Below, in pieces: positions 20,541-28,670 of a stretch of 64,000 nt of DNA. The stretch is from Dermatophilus congolensis. GTDB lineage: Bacteria; Actinomycetota; Actinomycetes; Actinomycetales; Dermatophilaceae. Position 1 is the stretch's first letter. The number at the start of each line of letters is the position of its first letter. The stretch spans positions 1,240,001 through 1,304,000 of the forward strand of contig NZ_UFYA01000001.1 in NCBI RefSeq assembly GCF_900447215.1, written 5' to 3'. A program made the position numbers and the translations under genes. The notes under the pieces are model-generated. The model was not told the origin of the DNA. It was given only the letters and a program-made list of their open reading frames with translations, and did no database searches.

Positions 20541-21734
20541 TCAGCCCTGCCATCCTTCTTTACGCGCCCAGGCTTGAATGCGCGGCCACACTTCGTTGAA
20601 CCACGGCGCTTTCGAACGGCGATACTCCTCAACAGAGCTGCTCTGCGCGTCAACAGTTGCCTTCACTTCCACGTACTCCTCAGCAGCTCCCGGATCTCCC
20701 CGCAGCCAATCCCGGAACAGCAACGCGTACTGCCAGCCAGCGCTACCAATCTCACGCACATGCAAATGAACTACCTGCCCTGGGTCACTTGAACCGTGAA
20801 AACGCTTAATCCACAACGAAGGGTCCGGTAAATCATCAGTAGGGTGATCCAAGCGGTACTCCTCAACGCGGGGATACCCCAGATCAGTCAAAATCCGCAC
20901 AAACTCAGGATCATCAGCTTCATGTAGATCCCGAACCCCGACCTGGATATCAATCGCGTTTTTGCCCTCCATACCAGGCACTGCAGTAGAACCAACGTGC
21001 TCAAATTCGGGGGCTTTATCTCCCAGTGCTGCAGACAACCGGTCGATAATCCGTGCCGCCTGGGCAGGCCACTGCTCGTCATAATCCACCAGCACCGACG
21101 AGTTTTCGGGCCGGTAAATCCGCCCAGCGATGAGATTGTCGCGGAACGGGATAATCCGTTCTTCCCACACTTTTTCTACCTGGGCGAGAAGCTCTTCCTC
21201 TGTCCCAGAATTATCCAGCCACACATCTGCTGCTGCCCGACGCGCATCATCGTCAGCTTGATGTGACATCCGTGCCATCGCGTCAGCGTGGCTCATTCCA
21301 CGCTTTTCCACCAATCGCCGTGCGCGCTCTTCAGCTGGGGCGTGCACCACCAAGACGAGGTGATACTGCCTACCCATATGCTTCTCCACCAGCAATGGGA
21401 CATCGTGAACAATGATCGAATCTTCGGGCGCGGCTGCCACTATTTCTGTGGTGCGAACAGCCACCAGAGGGTGCACGATCGCCTCGAGGTCGTTTCGCGC
21501 CTCTGCGTTCTGGAAAACAGTCGCCGCCAGCGCAGCCCGATCGATCGCGCCGTCTTCACCTACTACTTCGTCACCAAAACGGTCTACCACCGCACGAACA
21601 GCGCCACCGCCTGGCCCTAACAAATCTCTCACTATGGCGTCTGCGTCAACAACTACAGCTCCTCGCGCGCGCAGCGCGGTCGCCACTGTGGACTTTCCCG
21701 ATCCGATGCCGCCCGTCAAGCCGATGTTCACCAT
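20541..21734 (-). CDS. coaE: Dephospho-CoA kinase fused to a GrpB/UPF0157 domain
   Basis: The N-terminal domain (about residues 1-200) is dephospho-CoA kinase, the last step of CoA synthesis, with P-loop GGIGSGKST and the segment HDVPLLVEK. The C-terminal domain (about 210-397) belongs to the GrpB family, related to nucleotidyltransferases, with VGSTAVPGMEGKNAIDIQVGV. This fusion is characteristic of actinobacteria, as in M. tuberculosis CoaE. It lies downstream of rpsA on the same strand but is separated by a terminator. Confidence 0.94.
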   Translation of the reverse strand: MVNIGLTGGIGSGKSTVATALRARGAVVVDADAIVRDLLGPGGGAVRAVVDRFGDEVVGEDGAIDRAALAATVFQNAEARNDLEAIVHPLVAVRTTEIVAAAPEDSIIVHDVPLLVEKHMGRQYHLVLVVHAPAEERARRLVEKRGMSHADAMARMSHQADDDARRAAADVWLDNSGTEEELLAQVEKVWEERIIPFRDNLIAGRIYRPENSSVLVDYDEQWPAQAARIIDRLSAALGDKAPEFEHVGSTAVPGMEGKNAIDIQVGVRDLHEADDPEFVRILTDLGYPRVEEYRLDHPTDDLPDPSLWIKRFHGSSDPGQVVHLHVREIGSAGWQYALLFRDWLRGDPGAAEEYVEVKATVDAQSSSVEEYRRSKAPWFNEVWPRIQAWARKEGWQG

Positions 21735-21780
21735 GACGCCATGGTAGGCCTCCTGGCCCCGTTACGGCGGGAAAACGCCA

Positions 21781-21827
21781 CGTGAGAAAGGCCCTGTCCA
21801 CCTGGGGTGGACAGGGCCTTTCTCACG
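21781..21827 (-). terminator. Terminator after rpsA
   Basis: A perfect 22-bp stem (21781-21802 with 21806-21827) has a 3-nt loop and lies about 60 bases beyond the rpsA stop, before coaE. Confidence 0.8.
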
Positions 21828-21885
21828 CTCTGAAAATCACCTGCGGAGCAGCAGCTCCAGCGTGATCATCGCTGCGTCACACTGA

Positions 21886-23340
21886 TCAGGCGCTGCCGGT
21901 CAGCTTCTCACGAAGAGCCGCGAGGGCTTCGTCGGAAGCGAGCGTGCCTTCAGCAGCGGACACCTGTGTGGTGGTAGCGCCAGAGGAGTAGGACGTCGCC
22001 TCGGCGGCGCCAGCCTCTGCAGCCTCGGCCTCGGCCTCGGAAGCGGCCTCGACCTGAGTGCGGTGCTGCTCCCACAGGCTCTGAGCCGTGGCGTACTCGC
22101 GCTCCCAAGCCTCGCGCTCGGCGTCGTGACCGGGCAGCCATTCGTTGGCCTCCGGGTCGAAGCCGTCGGGGTACTTGTAGTTGCCAGCCTCGTCGTACTC
22201 GGCCGCCATACCGTACAGCGTGGGGTCGAACTCGGCGCCAGCCAAGGCGATGTCGTTGGCCTGCTTGAGCGACAGAGAGATGCGGCGGCGGTCCAGGTCG
22301 ATGTCGATGACCTTGACGAAGATTTCCTGACCAACCTGCACAACCTGCTCCGGCAGCTCCACGTGGCGCTCGGCCAGCTCGGAGATGTGCACCAGGCCCT
22401 CGATGCCGTCCTCGACACGCACGAAGGCACCGAACGGAACCAGCTTGGTGACCTTACCGGGCACGATCTGGCCGATGGCGTGCGTACGGGCGAAGGTCTG
22501 CCACGGGTCTTCCTGCGTAGCCTTCAGCGACAAGGAGACGCGCTCGCGGTCCATGTCGACGTCGAGAACCTCGACCGTGACTTCCTGGCCAACCTCGACA
22601 ACCTCGGAGGGGTGGTCGATGTGCTTCCACGACAGCTCCGAGACGTGCACGAGACCGTCGACGCCACCCAAGTCCACGAACGCACCGAAGTTGACGATCG
22701 AGGAAACCTGGCCGGAACGAACTTGGCCGCGCTGCAAGTCGTGGAGGAACTTGGAACGAACCTCGGACTGCGTCTGCTCGAGCCATGCGCGGCGCGACAG
22801 GACCACGTTGTTGCGGTTCTTGTCGAGCTCGATGATCTTGGCCTCGATCTCCTTGCCGACGTACGGCTGAAGGTCGCGGACACGGCGCATCTCCACGAGA
22901 GAAGCGGGGAGGAAGCCACGCAGGCCGATGTCGAGGATGAGACCACCCTTGACGACCTCGATGACGGTACCGGTGACGACGCCGTCTTCTTCCTTGATCT
23001 TCTCGATGGTGCCCCAAGCGCGCTCGTACTGTGCACGCTTCTTGGACAGGAGGAGGCGGCCTTCTTTGTCTTCCTTCTGGAGGACAAGAGCTTCGACCTC
23101 GTCGCCGACGGTGACGACCTCAGAAGGGTCAACGTCGTGCTTGATGGACAACTCACGCGAAGGGATAACACCTTCGGTCTTGTAACCGATGTCGAGGAGG
23201 ACCTCGTCGCGATCGACCTTGACGATCACGCCTTCAACAATGTCACCGTCGTTGAAGTTCTTAATGGTGGCATCGATTGCGGCGAGCAGCTCTTCACTCG
23301 AGCCGATGTCATTGATCGCGATCTCGGGGGTGGAAGTCAT
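21886..23340 (-). CDS. rpsA: 30S ribosomal protein S1
   Basis: S1 binds mRNA on the small ribosomal subunit. The 484-residue protein starts at ATG 23340 (MTSTPEIAINDIGS), with GGAG about 11 bases upstream. It has four S1/OB-fold repeats (for example GDIVEGVIVKVDRDEVLLDIG, GQVSSIVNFGAFVDLGGVDGLVH and GKVTKLVPFGAFVRVEDGIEGLVH), followed by an acidic, alanine-rich tail. Four repeats instead of the six of E. coli are normal for actinobacteria. Codon use is strongly biased to C- and G-ending codons, as expected of a highly expressed gene. Confidence 0.97.
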   Translation of the reverse strand: MTSTPEIAINDIGSSEELLAAIDATIKNFNDGDIVEGVIVKVDRDEVLLDIGYKTEGVIPSRELSIKHDVDPSEVVTVGDEVEALVLQKEDKEGRLLLSKKRAQYERAWGTIEKIKEEDGVVTGTVIEVVKGGLILDIGLRGFLPASLVEMRRVRDLQPYVGKEIEAKIIELDKNRNNVVLSRRAWLEQTQSEVRSKFLHDLQRGQVRSGQVSSIVNFGAFVDLGGVDGLVHVSELSWKHIDHPSEVVEVGQEVTVEVLDVDMDRERVSLSLKATQEDPWQTFARTHAIGQIVPGKVTKLVPFGAFVRVEDGIEGLVHISELAERHVELPEQVVQVGQEIFVKVIDIDLDRRRISLSLKQANDIALAGAEFDPTLYGMAAEYDEAGNYKYPDGFDPEANEWLPGHDAEREAWEREYATAQSLWEQHRTQVEAASEAEAEAAEAGAAEATSYSSGATTTQVSAAEGTLASDEALAALREKLTGSA

Positions 23341-23700
23341 GTAGTTGGGGCTCCGTAGGTGGACAGAAAATCGGGAGACGACACATGGGTGCCGGCTCTT
23401 GGACAAATTCTTTCTTCGCCTCTGCGCCGGACCTCATGATCCGGGAAGCACTTCCATTCGACGGTGACATCCGTTTCACCGCGTCACAGGGACCGTGCGT
23501 CAAACAAATCGTCAGGCGCGCATTTAATTACCGATCCATCAGACAATGGTTGTATGCAGAGACCGACTAATCCTACCGTTCACAACTGTTTCGAGCAAAG
23601 GGCGATAGGCGTGTTCAGCACCGATACCCAGCAACGATTTTGAAATCAGCCACCAACATCCACCACCAACCAGCCAACCTTCCCGAGAAAAGAATCTGTC
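23341..23700. other. Intergenic region between rpsA and a methyltransferase gene
   Basis: This 360-bp divergent spacer must hold promoters for rpsA (-) and the methyltransferase (+). I see no gene, RNA or firmly assignable promoter in it. Confidence 0.4.
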
Positions 23701-24507
23701 ATGACAGACCCCACCCAAGAACCACGCACTGCCGGACGCGGAACAACACACGCCGAAGCCACCGAAACACACCGAGGCAACCGAAACTGGTGGAGCACAG
23801 AAGCAAACACTTATTACGCCGAACACGGTGACTTCCTCGGCGACGCTGAACTGGTCTGGGGCCCAGAAGGAATCCGAGAAAGCGAACTACACCTCCTAGG
23901 AGACCTCACCAACAAACGCGTTCTCGAATTCGGCTCCGGCGCCGCACAAGGCAGCAGATACATAGCAGCATGCGGCGGCACAGCCATCGCATCAGACATT
24001 GCAGAAGGAATGCTCGACGTAGCCAAACACCTCAACGCCAAAACCAATAACGCCGTACCACTCGTTCAAGCCGACGCCGTCGCCCTACCCTTCGCCGACG
24101 CCAGCTTCGACATCGCCTTCAGTGCATACGGCGCAACACCATTCATCGCCGACCTCAACGCAATGCTCCACGAATGCGCACGCGTCCTCGCCCACGGCGG
24201 CCTCCTCGCATACTCAACCACCCACCCCATCCGCTGGGCCTTCCCCGACGCCCCCGATGCCCTCCACGCATCCATGAACTACTTCGACCGCTCGCCGTAC
24301 ATCGAACGCAGCGGCGAGCGCATCGACTACGCCGAATACCACCGCACCATCGGCGATCACGTACGTGCACTGGCAACCAGCGGATTCACTCTGCTCGACA
24401 TCGTCGAACCAGAATGGCCCAGCTGGAACACACAAACATGGGGAGGGTGGAGCCCCCAACGCGGCGCTCACATTCCCGGGACCGCGATCTTCGTGGCGCG
24501 CAAGTAA
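23701..24507 (+). CDS. Class I SAM-dependent methyltransferase
   Basis: This 268-residue cytoplasmic enzyme has the SAM-binding motif I VLEFGSGAAQGSRYIA, acidic DIAEGMLDVAK, motif QADAVALPFADASFDIAFS, and a methyltransferase type 11 domain. The substrate is unknown; the family includes small-molecule and quinone methylases. A tryptophan-rich stretch (NWWSTEANTYY) precedes the domain. It is convergent with polA and shares its terminator. It often sits beside polA/rpsA in actinobacteria. Confidence 0.87.
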   Translation: MTDPTQEPRTAGRGTTHAEATETHRGNRNWWSTEANTYYAEHGDFLGDAELVWGPEGIRESELHLLGDLTNKRVLEFGSGAAQGSRYIAACGGTAIASDIAEGMLDVAKHLNAKTNNAVPLVQADAVALPFADASFDIAFSAYGATPFIADLNAMLHECARVLAHGGLLAYSTTHPIRWAFPDAPDALHASMNYFDRSPYIERSGERIDYAEYHRTIGDHVRALATSGFTLLDIVEPEWPSWNTQTWGGWSPQRGAHIPGTAIFVARK

Positions 24508-24529
24508 CTACACATACTTGCGCGCCACG
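24492..24529. terminator. Bidirectional terminator between methyltransferase and polA
   Basis: A perfect 15-bp stem (24492-24506 with 24515-24529) with an 8-nt loop overlaps the methyltransferase stop and lies 7 bases from the polA stop. Confidence 0.75.
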
Positions 24530-24535
24530 CACTGA

Positions 24536-27235
24536 TCAGTGAGCGGCTGTCTGCCAGTTATCGCCAACACCGATATTGACAACAAGCGGGACAGACAAAT
24601 CGATCGCGCCGCCCATCTCACGTTGAATCAAGCGCGCCACCTGATCTTTTTCCCCCGGCGCTACCTCCACCACCAATTCGTCATGCACCTGGAGCAAAAC
24701 GCGTGAGGCGATTCCCGCCTCATCAATCGCTTTCTCTACACGCAGCATGGCGATCTTGATGATGTCGGCGGCAGAACCTTGGATAGGTGCGTTCAACGCC
24801 ATTCGTTCAGCCATGTCACGACGCTGCCGGTTCGATGAGGTCAAATCAGGCAAATAGCGGCGCCGTCCCAACATCGTTTCGGTGTACCCCTGCTTACGCG
24901 CAATCTCGACTACCTCAGCCAGGTAATCCCGAACGCCACCGAAGCGTTCAAAGTATCCCTCCATCAGGGTATTCGCTTCGGCGGTAGAGATTTTCAATTG
25001 CCGTGACAAACCGAAAGCTGACAGACCATACGCCAAGCCATACGACATCGCTTTCACTTTGCTGCGCATAGCAGGCGTGACGTCTTCAGGGGAAACCTCA
25101 AACACACGCGACCCGACAAAACGGTGCAAGTCCTCACCGCTGCGGAAAGCCTCAATAAGCCCCTCATCACCAGACAAGTGAGCCATGATGCGCATTTCGA
25201 TCTGGCTGTAGTCCGCAGAAAGGACGGACTCGTATGCCACCGAACCCTGGCCGCCGGTTGCTTGGCCTGGCACAAAAACACTACGGATACGGCGACCAGA
25301 GTCAGTACGGATCGGGATGTTCTGCAAGTTTGGGTCTGTGGAAGACAATCGCCCTGTAGCCGCAATTGTCTGCTGATATGTGGTGTGAATTCGCCCGTCG
25401 TCAGCGATGGCTTTAATGAGGCCTTCCACCGTTGAACGCAGTTTCGAGGCGTCGCGGTGGCGCAGCAGCGCTGCAAGGAAAGGGTGCCCCGTACGTTCGA
25501 ACAAGCTGTTCAGCGCATCAGCATCCGTGGTGTAACCCGTTTTCGTTTTCTTCGTCTTCGGTAGATCCAACTCCTCGAACAGCACAACCTGAAGCTGCTT
25601 AGGAGAAGAAAGATTCACCTCATGCCCGATAGCGCCGTACGCCTCTTGCGCAGCATCGGCGAGGGCGTCAGCGAAATGCTGCTCCAGCTCGTTCAGCCGA
25701 GCACGATCCACAGCGATACCTCGACGCTCCATCAGAGCCAGAGCTGCCACCAACGGAAGTTCAATATCCCGATACAGCGTCATCTCGCCGCTGCTATCCA
25801 CCAACGCCTCGAGCGCATCAGCAAGATCCAGCACCGCGCGAGCGCGTGCCATCGCATCACTGGCTGCAGCGTGGTCATCACCGCCACCGATATCCAGCAT
25901 GCCTTGGCCATTACTGCTTCCATGCGCCAGCTCGCGATGCAAATGCCTCATCACGAGATCGCCAAGATCATAGGAACGCTGATCTGGGTGAACCAAATAG
26001 GCGGCGATAGAGGAATCGCCCGAAAGCCCTGCGGGGGCGTACCCCCGAGCGGTTAACGCTTGCAAAGGGCCTTTCGCATCATGCAAAACCATCTGTCGTT
26101 GCGAATCGGCAAGCCAAGCAGCGAAAGCTTTCTCGTCTGTACCCGTCAACGATTCCAGATCGATATAGGCAGCAGCGTTATCAGGGGCAGCGATAGCAAC
26201 AGCCCACGCATCCCCAGTACCGCGTGCCCATTGCCCTTCAACCATGACGCCAACGCGTTCACCGGCACGAGTATGTGCATCCAGCCACGCTCCAAGCTCA
26301 CCAGGAGCCATCACTGTTTCTTCCAGTTCGACAGTGCTTTGCGTGCTTTGGCCGCCGCTGTCGTGGCCAATTACTTCAAAGAATCGGTCCCGCAGCACCC
26401 GGAATTCCAGCGCGTCAAATACCGCATGCACAGCCTCTCGGTCAGGGCCCTGCCACTGCACATCATCGATAGTGACGGGAAGGTCAAGATCGGACGTCAA
26501 CTGGTTAAGCCGCCGGTTACGCAGCACTGATTCCAGGTTGTCCCGCAGATTCTGGCCTGCTTTGCCTTTAATTTCGTCAGCGTGAGCGACGATGCCAGCC
26601 AGGTCGCCATACAGGTTCAGCCATTTAGCTGCTGTTTTCGCCCCGACGCCTGGCACCCCAGGGAGGTTGTCTGCCTTCTCCCCCACGAGCGCAGCCAGGT
26701 CACTATACCGCTCCGGGCGCACCAGGTAACGTTCTTCAACACCCGCAGGATCCAGGCGAGCCAGCTCAGAAGTGCCACGCAACGGGTACAAGACTGTGAC
26801 ATGGTCCGTGACCATTTGCATGGAATCCCGGTCACCAGAGACCACAAGCACCTCGTGCCCGGATTCCTCCCCACGAGCAGCCAGTGTCGCGATTACATCA
26901 TCGGCCTCATACTGCTCGACCGCAGTGTGCCGGATCCCCATCGCATCCAGAACCTCGATGATCAGCGGGATCTGGCTAGTGAACTCTTCTGGTGTTTTAG
27001 CTCGGCCAGCTTTGTACTCCGGATACTCCGCCAAACGCAGCGTTGGTTTGAAAAGGTCGAACCCCACTGCCACGTGTGTTGGCTGTTCATCCCGCAACAG
27101 GTTGATCAGCATTGAGGTGAACCCGAATACAGCGTTCGTTGTTTGTCCCGTAGCTGTCGCGAAATTCTCCGCAGGCAGGGCAAAAAAGGCCCGGTAGGCG
27201 AGGGAGTGTCCGTCAAGAAGAAGTAGTCGACCCAC
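24536..27235 (-). CDS. polA: DNA polymerase I
   Basis: Pol I fills gaps in repair and removes RNA primers. The 899-residue protein has an N-terminal 5'-nuclease domain (about 1-290), a middle 3'-5' exonuclease-like domain, and a C-terminal polymerase with motif A SADYSQIEMRIMAHL, motif B RSKVKAMSYGLAYGL and motif C LQVHDELVVEV. The middle domain seems to lack the usual catalytic acidic motifs, as in mycobacterial and Taq enzymes, so proofreading is probably absent. The start is GTG; TAGGCT lies 6 bases before it and no ribosome site is visible, so the transcript may be leaderless. Confidence 0.97.
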   Translation of the reverse strand: MGRLLLLDGHSLAYRAFFALPAENFATATGQTTNAVFGFTSMLINLLRDEQPTHVAVGFDLFKPTLRLAEYPEYKAGRAKTPEEFTSQIPLIIEVLDAMGIRHTAVEQYEADDVIATLAARGEESGHEVLVVSGDRDSMQMVTDHVTVLYPLRGTSELARLDPAGVEERYLVRPERYSDLAALVGEKADNLPGVPGVGAKTAAKWLNLYGDLAGIVAHADEIKGKAGQNLRDNLESVLRNRRLNQLTSDLDLPVTIDDVQWQGPDREAVHAVFDALEFRVLRDRFFEVIGHDSGGQSTQSTVELEETVMAPGELGAWLDAHTRAGERVGVMVEGQWARGTGDAWAVAIAAPDNAAAYIDLESLTGTDEKAFAAWLADSQRQMVLHDAKGPLQALTARGYAPAGLSGDSSIAAYLVHPDQRSYDLGDLVMRHLHRELAHGSSNGQGMLDIGGGDDHAAASDAMARARAVLDLADALEALVDSSGEMTLYRDIELPLVAALALMERRGIAVDRARLNELEQHFADALADAAQEAYGAIGHEVNLSSPKQLQVVLFEELDLPKTKKTKTGYTTDADALNSLFERTGHPFLAALLRHRDASKLRSTVEGLIKAIADDGRIHTTYQQTIAATGRLSSTDPNLQNIPIRTDSGRRIRSVFVPGQATGGQGSVAYESVLSADYSQIEMRIMAHLSGDEGLIEAFRSGEDLHRFVGSRVFEVSPEDVTPAMRSKVKAMSYGLAYGLSAFGLSRQLKISTAEANTLMEGYFERFGGVRDYLAEVVEIARKQGYTETMLGRRRYLPDLTSSNRQRRDMAERMALNAPIQGSAADIIKIAMLRVEKAIDEAGIASRVLLQVHDELVVEVAPGEKDQVARLIQREMGGAIDLSVPLVVNIGVGDNWQTAAH

Positions 27236-27241
27236 ACACCC

Positions 27242-27247
27242 AGCCTA
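27242..27247 (-). promoter_or_regulatory. Putative -10 element of a leaderless polA transcript
   Basis: TAGGCT fits the TANNNT consensus and ends 6 bases before the GTG start, so transcription would begin at or next to the start codon. The same TAGGCT with a 6-base spacer precedes lipB in this window. Confidence 0.4.
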
Positions 27248-27287
27248 GGTGCTCGGGGCACGACTACGCGCCCACCTCACAATGCAA

Positions 27288-27326
27288 AAAGAGGAGGGAG
27301 CACCTCTAGGTATTCCTCTCCTCTTT
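27288..27326 (-). terminator. Terminator after pdtaR
   Basis: A 9-bp stem (27288-27296 with 27318-27326) has a 21-nt loop. On the minus strand a T-tract follows directly, which makes it a plausible intrinsic terminator. Confidence 0.6.
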
Positions 27327-27346
27327 CTTGCCGCGCAGAAACGCGC

Positions 27347-27991
27347 TTACTTCTTCTTACCTGGCAGGCCCGCAATCACTGCCTCAGAAACCTGACGCAT
27401 CGACAGTCGTCGGTCCATCGCGGTTTTTTGGATCCACCGGAACGCGTCAGATTCGCTCAGCTTGAGCTGAGTCATCAACACACCCTTAGCGCGATCTACT
27501 GCCTTGCGTGTTTCGAGGCGCTCCCCCAGGTCGGCGATCTCAGCCTCAAGTTCATGCATCTCTTGCCAGCGGCTGCGGGCAATATCGATCGCCGGACGCA
27601 GATCATCGATAGTGAAAGGCTTAACCACGTAAGCCATGACGCCTGCTTCACGCGCTCGCTCAACCAGGTCACGGTCACTGAAAGCGGTCAACATGATCAC
27701 AGGGGCGATGCGTTCGGCGTGCAGTTTCTCGGCGGCCGAGATTCCATCGAGGACTGGCATTTTCACGTCCATGACTACGATGTCGGGGCGCTCTGCGGTG
27801 ACTAGCTCTACAGCCTCTTCACCGTCAGCGGCCTGCGCCACGACCTCGTAACCGGCTTCTGCGAGCATTTCGGCCAAGTCAAGGCGGATCAGTGCCTCAT
27901 CTTCGGCCACCACGACCCGCAGGGCGTCGGATTCACGTTCGGGGGTCGACTTAGCAGGGGCCTGCTCTTCAGTCGTCTCGTTGGCTGTCAC
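27347..27991 (-). CDS. pdtaR: Response regulator with ANTAR RNA-binding output (PdtaR-like)
   Basis: PdtaR is the partner of the histidine kinase PdtaS in actinobacteria and acts on RNA to prevent transcription termination. The 214-residue protein has a receiver domain (about 25-140) with phospho-acceptor Asp75 in VVMDVKMPV, acidic residues AEDEALIR, and the lysine in YVVKPF. An ANTAR domain follows (about 150-210, with AKGVLMTQLKLSESDAFRWIQ). No kinase gene is nearby. The GTG start has TAGAAT 6 bases upstream and no ribosome site. It is expressed alone. Confidence 0.92.
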   Translation of the reverse strand: MTANETTEEQAPAKSTPERESDALRVVVAEDEALIRLDLAEMLAEAGYEVVAQAADGEEAVELVTAERPDIVVMDVKMPVLDGISAAEKLHAERIAPVIMLTAFSDRDLVERAREAGVMAYVVKPFTIDDLRPAIDIARSRWQEMHELEAEIADLGERLETRKAVDRAKGVLMTQLKLSESDAFRWIQKTAMDRRLSMRQVSEAVIAGLPGKKK

Positions 27992-28359
27992 GCATCGATT
28001 CTAGGCGCCTACCGCACCTGCTGACACCGGGTGTGTTGACGTTGTTGCATGCCGCAGAACGAAAAAGAGCCCCACATCACACTTACCGACACGTAGCGAT
28101 AAAGCGCGCTTGCCTCACACAGGGGCCAACACCCTGCCAGCTCGAGCTCGCAAGCCTGCATTACGAGAAACAATCACCCACGTGGTTGGCCACTCATCGG
28201 GAGGTTCCACAGATGAGCCAGTGGACGTAAGTCCGCAATATATGACTGATACCTCTGCTAGGCATTGTCGATCGAGGACTAAGAGTCCCTAAAGGTCAGA
28301 GCGCCGGCAGTAGGTCTATTCAATGACGCCGAGCCTATTCAGGCATCCCCCCAAACGCA
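27992..28359. other. Intergenic region without a recognisable gene
   Basis: About 370 bases lie between pdtaR and the tRNA-Leu terminator. Apart from the pdtaR promoter-like element I see only a weak inverted repeat (CTCATC near 28195 and GATGAG near 28212) around GGGAGG, followed by a five-codon frame. There is no support for a gene or known RNA. Confidence 0.35.
27998..28003 (-). promoter_or_regulatory. Putative -10 element of a leaderless pdtaR transcript
   Basis: TAGAAT, close to the consensus TATAAT, ends 6 bases before the GTG start of pdtaR. A good -35 element is not evident. Confidence 0.45.
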
Positions 28360-28394
28360 GTGAATCCCCGAACCTTGTAGGTTCGGGGATTCAC
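28360..28394 (-). terminator. Terminator after tRNA-Leu
   Basis: A perfect 15-bp stem (28360-28374 with 28380-28394) with a 5-nt loop starts 9 bases after the tRNA 3' end on the minus strand. Confidence 0.75.
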
Positions 28395-28402
28395 CATCAG
28401 AG

Positions 28403-28485
28403 TGCCGGGAGCGGGATTTGAACCCGCACGACCGTTAGGTCAAAGCATTTTGAGTGCTCCGTGTCTGCCATTCCACCACCCCGGC
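28403..28485 (-). tRNA. tRNA-Leu (anticodon CAA)
   Basis: The 83-nt RNA folds as a class II tRNA. It has a 7-bp acceptor stem (GCCGGGG with TCCCGGC) and a D arm. The anticodon loop CTCAAAA reads UUG codons. A long variable arm has a GACC/GGTC stem, and the T arm is GCGGG-TTCAAAT-CCCGC. The long variable arm and the CAA anticodon identify leucine. The CCA end is not encoded. Confidence 0.95.
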
Positions 28486-28519
28486 GGGCCCGGGAAAACC
28501 CGGCGTAGAACAGGTCTCC

Positions 28520-28547
28520 ACTATAACCCCTTACCCCTCCAAGCCAA
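28520..28547 (-). promoter_or_regulatory. Putative tRNA-Leu promoter
   Basis: TTGGCT (28542-28547) and TATAGT (28520-28525) are separated by 16 bases on the minus strand, ending 34 bases before the mature tRNA 5' end. Confidence 0.4.
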
Positions 28548-28610
28548 TAATCGACGTCCGCAACACACCCCCCACACCAGAAAGTGCACCCAAAAAGCAG
28601 GTGGGGCACC

Positions 28611-28633
28611 CATCCGAAGACGAGACGCCCCAC
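28611..28633 (-). terminator. Intrinsic terminator after pyk
   Basis: A 7-bp GC-rich stem (28611-28617 with 28627-28633) is followed on the minus strand by a five-T run at 28602-28606. It lies 37 bases beyond the pyk stop. Confidence 0.6.
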
Positions 28634-28670
28634 ACAAGCTGCCATCACTCAAGGCAGCACAACCCTCACG

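Noticed and set aside
28213-28230. Five-codon frame MSQWT preceded by GGGAGG
   Set aside because: Too short and without any supporting downstream gene on that strand; chance occurrence is likely.
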